From Gammaproteobacteria bacterium (lineage in GTDB: Bacteria; Pseudomonadota; Gammaproteobacteria; Pseudomonadales; Azotimanducaceae), in assembly GCA_002711495.1 (NCBI GenBank), contig PARM01000033.1:1-5368 (forward strand): 5,368 nucleotides of DNA, written 5' to 3'. The position numbers were made by a program, and so were the translations under genes. This document shows, piece by piece, positions 1-5,368 of this stretch. The notes below the pieces were generated by a model. The model had not been told where the DNA came from. It made no database searches and saw only the letters and a program-made list of their open reading frames with translations. Numbering within the stretch: the first letter of the stretch is position 1; every line of letters begins with the position of its first letter.

Positions 1-79
1 ATCGCTTAATTTCGAGCCCACCTATTATATATTATCCAAGCATACACGGAGTTTTACACTTCTCGACCAATCAACAGAA

Positions 80-628
80 CTAAGCTCCAGTCAATCGGAT
101 GCGGCTTTCGCTTATATGTTCGTAGTTTGGAATACTGAGGTTATATTGAGCAGCAGAGCCCTTAATTACCCTTCCCGATGTATCATAGCGGCTCCCGTCA
201 CAGGGACAGAAAAACCCCTCGAAAATGCTGCCCTCCTCTCCTATGATCTCCAGTCGCTTTAACTCGCAACTAAGCAACGTGCAGTAAGAATATACCAACA
301 AGAAGTTTTCTCGGCTAGAGCGCCCATGGCCCTGAGCAAACTCTGGCTGTAAAGAATTAATAGAAAAGGGATCAGTTAAACTTTTCAATTGGCTTGGACG
401 CTTATTTATGGATTCTGGATTTCGTTTCACAATCAAAACATTTTTGCCCTTCCAACGCACTGTCTTCATTTCGCCATCTCTCATGGCGGCGATATCTACC
501 ACTCTCGCTTCTACGTTTTTTAGTGTTGGAAGCATTCCTCTTAAAAAAGGAAAAATCAGCGCAAGCAAACCGGCCGCACCAAAGCCGGCTACGATATTCA
601 AAAGCAACTTTCTTCTAGTAAGCGCCAT
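80..628 (-). CDS. Orphan Rieske-like protein (PetA-type) lacking both cluster-ligand histidines
   Basis: This 182-residue protein has the layout of the Rieske iron-sulfur subunit of proteobacterial cytochrome bc1. It has a twin-arginine start (TRRKLLL, residues 4-10), one membrane anchor at about 9-30, a bc1-type segment (VRWKGKNVLIVKR, about 57-69), and a C-terminal cluster-binding fold ending in GSRYDTSGRVIKG. The normal cluster boxes CTHLGC and CPCHGS read CTLLSC (116-121) and CPCDGS (141-146). The four cysteines remain, but both His ligands are changed, to Leu118 and Asp144. The usual proline loop after KG (GPAP) reads GSAA. Known bc1 Rieske proteins need both histidines for the 2Fe-2S cluster, so this protein probably cannot hold a normal one; that is inference. 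No cytochrome b gene begins in the 79 bp downstream, where petB would be expected. The ATG at 628 has a poor Shine-Dalgarno, but an in-frame stop lies close upstream and no other start fits. The family is clear; the function is unknown, perhaps a structural or redox-inactive paralogue anchored facing the periplasm. Confidence 0.85.
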   Translation of the reverse strand: MALTRRKLLLNIVAGFGAAGLLALIFPFLRGMLPTLKNVEARVVDIAAMRDGEMKTVRWKGKNVLIVKRNPESINKRPSQLKSLTDPFSINSLQPEFAQGHGRSSRENFLLVYSYCTLLSCELKRLEIIGEEGSIFEGFFCPCDGSRYDTSGRVIKGSAAQYNLSIPNYEHISESRIRLTGA

Positions 629-672
629 AACTAGTAAGATTAAAAGCTATACCTCTTATTCCATGAAAAGCC

Positions 673-702
673 ATTATATAGAACACAACGTTTATTTCTT
701 AA
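673..702 (-). promoter_or_regulatory. Candidate sigma70 promoter for the Rieske-like gene
   Basis: On the minus strand a perfect -10 hexamer TATAAT (673-678) is preceded by an 18-bp spacer and a weak -35 TTAAGA (697-702, 4 of 6 matches to TTGACA). Transcription would start near 666, giving a leader of about 39 nt before the ATG at 628. A-tracts lie directly upstream of the -35, where an UP element would sit. This would let the Rieske-like gene be expressed separately from the amidohydrolase upstream. It is a consensus match only; AT-rich intergenic DNA produces such matches by chance. Confidence 0.4.
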
Positions 703-704
703 TG

Positions 705-740
705 AAAAAACGCCAAAAAAACGCCCAAAAGATTTTTTTT
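705..740. repeat. Phased A-tracts / short tandem repeat upstream of the promoter
   Basis: The plus strand reads A6-CGCC (705-714), then A7-CGCC (715-725), then A4 (727-730) and T8 (733-740). The first three A-tract centres lie at about 707.5, 718 and 728.5, a spacing of 10.5 bp, which is one helical turn. Phased A-tracts are known to bend DNA, and A/T-rich DNA just upstream of a -35 can act as an UP element. The minus-strand T-runs after the amidohydrolase stop also resemble a terminator tail, but I see no GC-rich stem before them. Confidence 0.5.
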
Positions 741-1740
741 AATTAAGCTTGTAGACGGTCTCTGCTGTCTGATGAAATAGATCGCTTTTTTCTTCTTCGG
801 TCAGCTGCCGAGTTAGCTTTTTATATGCGTTCCAAAGAACATGATAAGAGACAGAAGCCTTGTCAACAGGAAAATTACTTTCAAACATGCAACGCTTGCT
901 ACCAAAACGATTAATGCAAAATTCATAGTATCTTCCGGTCAGATCAACCAATTGGTCAGAAGTCGGCGGATGAGCTCTCTGATGCCAATTGTACCCGTTC
1001 AACTTCATATTAATTCCCCCCAGCTTAAAGAAAACGTTATCTGAGGGGGCAAGTTCAGAAACTGCCTCTTTCCAATTTTCGTATACTCGATCCCCCTGCT
1101 TCTCGTATGGCCCTATTCCAAGCGGGCCCCCAAAATGATCAAGAATAATAACAGTTTCTGGATAAATGCTAGCTAATTTCACGATTTCCGGTATCTGCTC
1201 GTGATAGCACCAAGCGTCAAAGCTCAGGTTTAACTCTTGCAGGACCCCAAAACCCTCAAGAAATGAATCAGTGAGCATCTCCGATTTTTTTGGGTTCGAG
1301 TGCGAGTTTCTTATCTCTGAGCTTTCATGCCATCCGGTTGCATGTCGAATACCTTTAAATCTTTTTGGAGCAGCTTCAATATGAGATTCTAGTACGTCCT
1401 TCACAGCTCTACCTAATCTCAAATCAGCAAAGCCAACTATTCCCTTAGCGACTCTGCAATCTCCGAACCCACCGGAGGAGCTCATTGCCGCTACTCCTTG
1501 AACAAATTCGGTTTCTCCAACTGGAGCAAATTCCTCAGCCACATCGAGGCTATACATAGATTCGCACTCAACGTAAACTGTGCTTAAAACATTATGACCT
1601 GTCCTGGTGTCATCAAGAAAGTCTTCCAGCAGATACCTGGACCCGTTTCTATGCCAAAGATGATGGTGGGGGTCGCAAATTTCACGTCCGGGATCAAGTA
1701 TCTCCTCAACAATAGAATTCAACCAATTTTTTTTGATCAC
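739..1740 (-). CDS. Amidohydrolase family protein (COG3618 / Amidohydrolase_2)
   Basis: This 333-residue protein is a full-length member of the TIM-barrel amidohydrolase group that includes 2-pyrone-4,6-dicarboxylate hydrolase and sugar lactonases. Visible motifs are DPHHHLW (23-29), with the H-x-H metal pair H25/H27 near the N terminus; RFKGIRH (127-133); DAWCYH (175-180); the barrel-strand motif LDHFGGPLGIGP (200-211); VFFKLGG (236-242); and MFESNFPVDK (285-294). Many amidohydrolases have a metal- or water-binding Asp where N289 sits. From memory, ESNFPVDK is normal for this subgroup, so I do not read it as a defect. There is no signal peptide, so it should act in the cytoplasm, hydrolysing a lactone or similar C-O or C-N bond; the substrate is unknown. 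The start is GTG at 1740, supported by AGAGG 8 nt upstream. The gene follows the VOC gene by 95 bp with no terminator between, so co-transcription is likely. Confidence 0.9.
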   Translation of the reverse strand: MIKKNWLNSIVEEILDPGREICDPHHHLWHRNGSRYLLEDFLDDTRTGHNVLSTVYVECESMYSLDVAEEFAPVGETEFVQGVAAMSSSGGFGDCRVAKGIVGFADLRLGRAVKDVLESHIEAAPKRFKGIRHATGWHESSEIRNSHSNPKKSEMLTDSFLEGFGVLQELNLSFDAWCYHEQIPEIVKLASIYPETVIILDHFGGPLGIGPYEKQGDRVYENWKEAVSELAPSDNVFFKLGGINMKLNGYNWHQRAHPPTSDQLVDLTGRYYEFCINRFGSKRCMFESNFPVDKASVSYHVLWNAYKKLTRQLTEEEKSDLFHQTAETVYKLN

Positions 1741-1748
1741 TAGTTTAA

Positions 1749-1753
1749 CCTCT
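1749..1753 (-). promoter_or_regulatory. Ribosome binding site fixing the GTG start of the amidohydrolase
   Basis: AGAGG on the minus strand lies 8 nt before the GTG at 1740. No ATG near the N terminus competes with it, and the family metal motif DPHHHLW falls at residues 23-29 from this start, a normal distance. This supports the GTG start. Confidence 0.6.
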
Positions 1754-1835
1754 GCACATTTTGTTCTTTTTGCTTACCCGGATTTCCCTAGGACAATGCG
1801 GGTTCGCGACTCTCAGGGGCTTTTGAACCAAAATC

Positions 1836-2258
1836 CTACCAAGTCCCAGAGTTTTCCATCGAGACCCAAGGCTCTTCAGGAAACTTTGCCTTCCCTCTTT
1901 GCAGCAGTTCTATAGAAATATTATCTGGAGACTTAATGAAAGCCATTCTTCCGTCTCTTGGCGGACGATTAATGGTTACACCTTTATTCATCAATGCCTC
2001 ACAAGTTTTGTAGATGTCGTTCACTTCGTAAGCTAAGTGCCCGAAATTTCTACTGGATTCACCAATGTTATCTCCGTCCCAGTTGAAGGTTAATTCTAGC
2101 TCCGGATCCCTGCCGTTTTCAGTGGACAAAAAAATCAACGTGAAACGTCCCGCCTCATTTTCGTGCCGTCTTTTTTCAACCAACCCGAATTTATTACAAA
2201 AAAAATCTAGCGACTCTTCAATGTTCGTTATCCGAAGCATGGTGTGCAAGTAATTCAT
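1836..2258 (-). CDS. VOC / glyoxalase I-like metalloprotein
   Basis: This 140-residue protein closely follows bacterial lactoylglutathione lyase (GloA). The opening YLHTMLRITNIEESLDFF matches the first beta-alpha unit, ELTFNW (55-60) and FGHLAYEV (72-79) match the central strands, and the C-terminal strand has the SPDNISIELLQ segment (110-120). The four expected metal ligands are all present: H5, E55, H74 and E117. GloA isomerises the methylglyoxal-glutathione hemithioacetal. Many VOC relatives with the same ligands are isomerases, epimerases or dioxygenases, so the substrate is not certain. After the fold comes a tail of about 20 residues (FPEEPWVSMENSGTW) that E. coli GloA lacks; I recall similar EPWxSMxNxGxW tails in proteobacterial GloA-like proteins of unknown role. 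The ATG at 2258 has a purine-rich but weak Shine-Dalgarno (AAGAGAAA). It lies 42 bp after the large exported protein and 95 bp before the amidohydrolase, probably in one operon. Confidence 0.88.
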   Translation of the reverse strand: MNYLHTMLRITNIEESLDFFCNKFGLVEKRRHENEAGRFTLIFLSTENGRDPELELTFNWDGDNIGESSRNFGHLAYEVNDIYKTCEALMNKGVTINRPPRDGRMAFIKSPDNISIELLQRGKAKFPEEPWVSMENSGTW

Positions 2259-2300
2259 GACTATTTCTCTTTTTTTTAACCCTAATTGCTCAACAGCAGG

Positions 2301-4493
2301 TTACTCTATAATCTCGGTTCCAACAAAAATTGGAGAAGAAACCGCTAAAGCACCTTTCTCGTCTCGCGCCATAAAATAATAATAATCCCCTAACTTGGGA
2401 ACAGATCTATCTGTGTAAGAGTATGTAACGACCCTATCCAGTGCTTTTCTTCTTGGCAAAACTTTAACCATATCATCATAGCCGTTTACTCTTGTGGTTC
2501 GACTAGCGCCGCTATTCATCTCGCCAAGTGATATTAGAAACCTATCCTGCGGAGTTTGGCTGGGAAGGCGGTCAACTGGAAGCCAATTCGGGCTCTCAAC
2601 CCCTTCAGCAATGAGAATCTCAATTTCTGTTCCCTGCACGAAATCAGTTATTTCAAAAGGGAGCCTTTTAACTAAACCATGTGTCTCGGTAAAAAAGTCG
2701 ACCGTGTCTACACCAACTTGTTTTACCATCCAACCATTTTTTTGTTGTGCAACTAAAGACCCACTGCTTGTCTTGATCCTTCCCAGCCATTCCCTCTGAT
2801 TTCTTGGCCTGCTCGAGACCGGGCTAAATGGTTGGCTACTGCTGTAAAGCTCTAGGTTGTATTTACCAGTCTCTATGTTTTCTGTTTGGTAGGTATTAAT
2901 AAGAGCCCCGTTTTTGTATAACTGCACCTCTTCGATAGACTCGTTGCTGACCACTTCAACTTCTAGAAGGCGCTGATTTCCCATGGACAAATTCTTAGAC
3001 TTGTTTAACAGTATAATTTTCGAATCAACGGCAACATAGGTTGACCCGCTGGATAGTGCGTCGATAAGGGAACTGTTCTCTTCTAAGACAACTGCCGAGA
3101 ATATAGCATTTTCGAATTTTCTATGCTTCAGAGAAAATTGGGATCCTAAAACCCCAACTTGATACCCATGTCTAGCAAACCTATCTAGCACCCATGGATA
3201 ATATGAACCGCCGCTAAATGTCTGCACTAAATTTAGTCGGTCAGCTTTCTGGAATCTTAATCTGGAGGTTCGTTCCGGCGTCGCCACGTTTATAAATTTA
3301 TTCAGCGAAAATTGATATTCAATAAAGCTATTGCGCAGCGTTCCTATCTCTCTTAAGGCTCTGTTCGATATTGGTTGAAAAATGTAAAGTTCATGGTCAA
3401 CAGGGCGGACGATGTCATATTTGCCTTGAGTAGCAATATTTATCTCACTCTCCGAAAGAACTCCCTCTGAAATCTTGGTTCTCGGTCCAAAGTTCATCCA
3501 TACGATTCGCTCTTTGTAAGGTCCTACTAACGTAGGGTTAGATTTTGCCCGGAGCCCCCCTCCCCCAGTTCTTGCCTCGATGAAATTTAACCCAGCTGAG
3601 TCAAAACTGAGATCTCTGATGACCGCAGGATTTTCTTCAGTCTGAAATCGTTTTTTAAAAATACCGTTTGCTAGGATATCAAGGTCAAAGAAATTACTTT
3701 GAGAGAGGTTGCCATATTTGTCTTCGAATCTTAACGAAGCTTGGAACTTTTCGTCCAAGCCTACAATGGACGGCACCGATATAGATATTCTTTCTGTTTC
3801 CGAGGGCTCTATTCCAAAGCCGTTTGAAGGAATCTTTAACTCCAAAAAGCCTTTCTTTTCTATGTAAATTGGCAGATCAAAGTCGCTTTGTACCAGAAAT
3901 GGAAGCCGCAAATTGGATATCCTAAAACTTATCTCACTTCCCTCGTTAAGGGGCTGTGAGCCAACTTTAAAACCAACCACGCTAGATAGAGAGTCAAGCC
4001 CGCCATCGACCCCGGACCGATGAAAATACTGCAACTCAAGGTTGTTGTTCCCTAATAGCGAGACGAAGGAGGTTCCTTGAGCGTCTTCAATCTGATACCT
4101 TGGGTTTTGGGACCAGTGATAGCGCAAAGTTATCCGATCCCCTTTCTCTAATTTAAAGGGAAGTTGCGCCCGAACTCTTGCTTCACCCACACGACCGGCC
4201 ATAGGATTTCCGATAAATCTTATCTGAGAAACACCAATATCCCAATCCAGATCTTTTAAAAGCCGTTCCGTTCTCTCTCTATCTGGAGTTCCCTTGCTCA
4301 GCTTTAGAACACGCTTCATAGCAGCGTCTCGGGAAATGAACCTGGCGTATTTTTTTACGTCACCCTGACCAGATTCGATACTGCTTAGAGACTGCTTCAG
4401 CTCTCCCTTGCTTGCGGAGAAACCAAAAACGAGAAATAAGAACACGCTCCAAAAAAAGTATGTTTTTAGATTACACATCAACAACACTCTCAT
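2301..4493 (-). CDS. Exported DUF3604-like protein with degenerate PHP-type metal site
   Basis: This protein is 730 residues from the ATG at 4493. An in-frame TTG at 4505 would add four residues, and an ATG five codons downstream is also possible; I prefer 4493 for its GTGGA 5 nt upstream. Residues about 7-27 form a Sec signal peptide (YFFWSVFLFLVFGF then SASKG) with no lipobox, so it is exported to the periplasm or beyond. Residues about 85-320 look all-beta, including a segment (ISVPSIVGLDEKFQASLRFEDKYGN, about 237-262) like those before the PHP-like domain in DUF3604 proteins. RIVWMNFGPRTKISEG (329-344) aligns by eye with the family's R-I-Y-W-G-D-L-H-x-H-S-x-L-S-D-G strand, but the metal-binding D-L-H-x-H is N-F-G-P-R. 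VDHEL (365-369) matches TDH, and GVLGSQFS (447-454) takes the place of the usual G-S-D-S-H. The C terminus (YYYFMARDEKGALAVSSPIFV) strongly recalls the DUF3604 ending. The domain is also shorter than usual. A non-catalytic role is inferred; no precise function is known. Confidence 0.6.
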   Translation of the reverse strand: MRVLLMCNLKTYFFWSVFLFLVFGFSASKGELKQSLSSIESGQGDVKKYARFISRDAAMKRVLKLSKGTPDRERTERLLKDLDWDIGVSQIRFIGNPMAGRVGEARVRAQLPFKLEKGDRITLRYHWSQNPRYQIEDAQGTSFVSLLGNNNLELQYFHRSGVDGGLDSLSSVVGFKVGSQPLNEGSEISFRISNLRLPFLVQSDFDLPIYIEKKGFLELKIPSNGFGIEPSETERISISVPSIVGLDEKFQASLRFEDKYGNLSQSNFFDLDILANGIFKKRFQTEENPAVIRDLSFDSAGLNFIEARTGGGGLRAKSNPTLVGPYKERIVWMNFGPRTKISEGVLSESEINIATQGKYDIVRPVDHELYIFQPISNRALREIGTLRNSFIEYQFSLNKFINVATPERTSRLRFQKADRLNLVQTFSGGSYYPWVLDRFARHGYQVGVLGSQFSLKHRKFENAIFSAVVLEENSSLIDALSSGSTYVAVDSKIILLNKSKNLSMGNQRLLEVEVVSNESIEEVQLYKNGALINTYQTENIETGKYNLELYSSSQPFSPVSSRPRNQREWLGRIKTSSGSLVAQQKNGWMVKQVGVDTVDFFTETHGLVKRLPFEITDFVQGTEIEILIAEGVESPNWLPVDRLPSQTPQDRFLISLGEMNSGASRTTRVNGYDDMVKVLPRRKALDRVVTYSYTDRSVPKLGDYYYFMARDEKGALAVSSPIFVGTEIIE

Positions 4494-4612
4494 GATAGTC
4501 CACAAGTTTACCCAGAGTCGCAGTGTCGTTAAACCGGAAAGATTCTGAGGAAACTGACCTTCTCACCCAGTGCAGGAGCTTTCATCAATGCCTCCATCGG
4601 CCACCCTGATTA
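4494..4612 (-). promoter_or_regulatory. Leader region of the DUF3604-like gene, with a tiny ORF
   Basis: This stretch lies between the acyl-CoA dehydrogenase terminator and the next gene, so a promoter for the downstream operon should be here or just upstream, unless terminator read-through serves. I found no convincing -35/-10 pair. It holds a small ORF, ATG at 4597 to TAA at 4529 (22 residues, MEALMKAPALGEKVSFLRIF then PV). An internal ATG at 4585 has GGAGG 5 nt upstream, a better ribosome site than that of the large gene. It could be a leader peptide or chance; no homology is recognised. Confidence 0.3.
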
Positions 4613-4643
4613 GAATAAAAATAGCGGGGTGCGCCCCGCTATT
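4613..4643 (-). terminator. Intrinsic terminator of the acyl-CoA dehydrogenase gene
   Basis: On the minus strand AATAGCGGGG (4643-4634) and CCCCGCTATT (4629-4620) form a perfect 10-bp stem around a 4-nt loop (CGCA), followed by a T-rich tail (TTTATTC after the TT that closes the stem). It starts 5 bp after the dehydrogenase stop codon. There is no T-run on the plus-strand side, so it works in the minus direction only. It separates the dehydrogenase from the downstream genes. Confidence 0.92.
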
Positions 4644-4648
4644 CCGGT

Positions 4649-5368
4649 TTACTGATAATTTTTTAATTCTTCTCTTGCTATCAGTCGTCTGTGAACTTCA
4701 TCGGGCCCATCAGCTAATCGCAATGTCCGTTGCGACGTCCACATTGCAGCCAAAGGTGTATCCTGAGAGACCCCCAGGGCTCCGTGTATCTGAATCGCTC
4801 TATCAATAATCTTCAAGGTCATATTCGGAACAGAAACTTTTATTTGCGATATATATTTACGGGCTTCTTTATTGCCGATTGTATCCATCATGTATGCCGC
4901 TCTGAGTACAGCTAATCGACACATATCTAACTCAATACGCGAATCGGCAATGATGTCGTAATTTCCACCCAGCTCTGCCAAGGGTTTCCCAAATGCGGTT
5001 CTCGAAACAGCTCTTTTGCAAAGCAGATCGAGGGCTCTCTCGGCTACGCCGATAGATCTCATGCAATGGTGGATCCTGCCAGGGCCTAATCTCCCCTGAG
5101 AAATCTCAAAGCCTCGGCCTTCTCCAAGAATCATGTTCTCTTTTGGAACCCTAACGTTGTCAAACTTTATATGCATATGCCCATGAGGAGCGTCATCCTT
5201 TCCATAGACGAACATAGGGCGTAACACTTCGACGCCCGGATGTGGGAGAGGCACAAGTATTTGGGACTGTCGAAGATGCTTAGGCGCATCAGGATTAGTA
5301 ACTACCATCGTTATCATAATTCTGCATCTTGGATCACCAGCTCCGGAGATGTAGTGTTTTTCTCCATT
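4649..5368 (-). CDS. Acyl-CoA dehydrogenase, ACAD10/11-like (5' end outside window)
   Basis: The last 239 codons of the gene are present; the frame is open to the window edge and the N-terminal part is missing. An internal ATG at 5317 is not the start, because in-frame upstream codons encode the conserved [15 protein letters not shown] segment of the middle beta domain. Further motifs are [52 protein letters not shown], the [16 protein letters not shown] segment of the FAD-binding helical domain, and the terminal [16 protein letters not shown]. These are typical of the ACAD10/11-type branch ([24 protein letters not shown]). Such enzymes oxidise an acyl-CoA to the enoyl-CoA using FAD and pass electrons to ETF; members of this branch often take branched, hydroxylated or otherwise unusual acyl chains, so the substrate here is unknown. 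It is cytoplasmic. The gene ends its own transcription unit at a strong terminator, so it is probably not in the same mRNA as the genes downstream. Confidence 0.93.
   Translation of the reverse strand, partial: NGEKHYISGAGDPRCRIMITMVVTNPDAPKHLRQSQILVPLPHPGVEVLRPMFVYGKDDAPHGHMHIKFDNVRVPKENMILGEGRGFEISQGRLGPGRIHHCMRSIGVAERALDLLCKRAVSRTAFGKPLAELGGNYDIIADSRIELDMCRLAVLRAAYMMDTIGNKEARKYISQIKVSVPNMTLKIIDRAIQIHGALGVSQDTPLAAMWTSQRTLRLADGPDEVHRRLIAREELKNYQ

Noticed and set aside
1..79. TATAAT-like box and a GTG near the left edge as promoter and start of a further minus-strand gene
   Set aside because: No matching -35 at 16-18 bp, no ribosome site before the GTG, and only seven codons remain in the window.
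285..294. N289 of the amidohydrolase (residues 285-294 motif) as a lost metal-binding Asp
   Set aside because: Positions here are residue numbers. I recall ESNFPVDK as the usual form in this COG3618 subgroup, so it is probably not a defect, unlike the Rieske case.
712..738. Intrinsic terminator after the amidohydrolase stop
   Set aside because: T-runs are present on the minus strand but no GC-rich inverted repeat precedes them; only an A-run/T-run pairing is possible, which is weak.
408..746. Plus-strand open frames across the Rieske-like gene
   Set aside because: They are antisense to a gene with clear family motifs, show no recognisable domain, and have no supporting ribosome site; shadow frames.
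1741..1835. Promoter or hidden gene between the VOC and amidohydrolase genes
   Set aside because: No -10/-35 pair, no stem-loop and no coding pattern; best read as a short operon spacer carrying the AGAGG ribosome site.
4570..4915. Plus-strand open frames over the dehydrogenase 3' end and terminator
   Set aside because: They run antisense through conserved acyl-CoA dehydrogenase motifs and across the terminator stem; no family similarity.
1..5368. CRISPR array, tRNA, rRNA, insertion sequence or attachment site
   Set aside because: No spaced direct repeats, no cloverleaf-like sequence, no transposase frame and no terminal inverted repeats seen on either strand.

Overview
The window shows a compact, fairly AT-rich bacterial locus in which every supported gene lies on the minus strand. 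The gene families are a gammaproteobacterial-type cytochrome bc1 Rieske protein, an ACAD10/11-like acyl-CoA dehydrogenase, a COG3618 amidohydrolase, a GloA-like VOC protein and a DUF3604-like exported protein. Together with the base composition they suggest a proteobacterium, possibly an aquatic or marine gammaproteobacterium with many uncharacterised catabolic genes. That taxonomic placement is inference; no ribosomal or tRNA marker is present.

In transcription order (high to low coordinates): (1) 5368-4649, the C-terminal two thirds or so of an acyl-CoA dehydrogenase, cut by the window edge and closed by a perfect 10-bp-stem intrinsic terminator at 4613-4643. (2) 4612-4494, a leader of about 120 bp holding a tiny ORF with a good Shine-Dalgarno but no convincing promoter. 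(3) 4493-2301, a large exported protein with the layout of DUF3604 proteins, whose PHP-like metal site appears destroyed. (4) 2258-1836, a glyoxalase I-like VOC protein with all four metal ligands. (5) 1740-739, a COG3618-type amidohydrolase starting at GTG. (6) 738-629, a gap with phased A-tracts and a sigma70-like promoter candidate. (7) 628-80, a membrane-anchored Rieske-like protein in which both cluster-binding histidines are replaced.

Genes 3-5 have gaps of only 42 and 95 bp with no terminator between them, so they plausibly form one operon. The Rieske-like gene may also have its own promoter. The amidohydrolase, VOC protein and acyl-CoA dehydrogenase would fit degradation of a lactone- or CoA-linked organic compound, but no substrate can be read from the sequence. 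The most notable point is that two proteins in this short locus, the Rieske-like and the DUF3604-like one, keep the scaffold of a metalloprotein while lacking the metal-binding histidines. They look like pseudo-metalloproteins rather than decayed pseudogenes, because both reading frames are intact.
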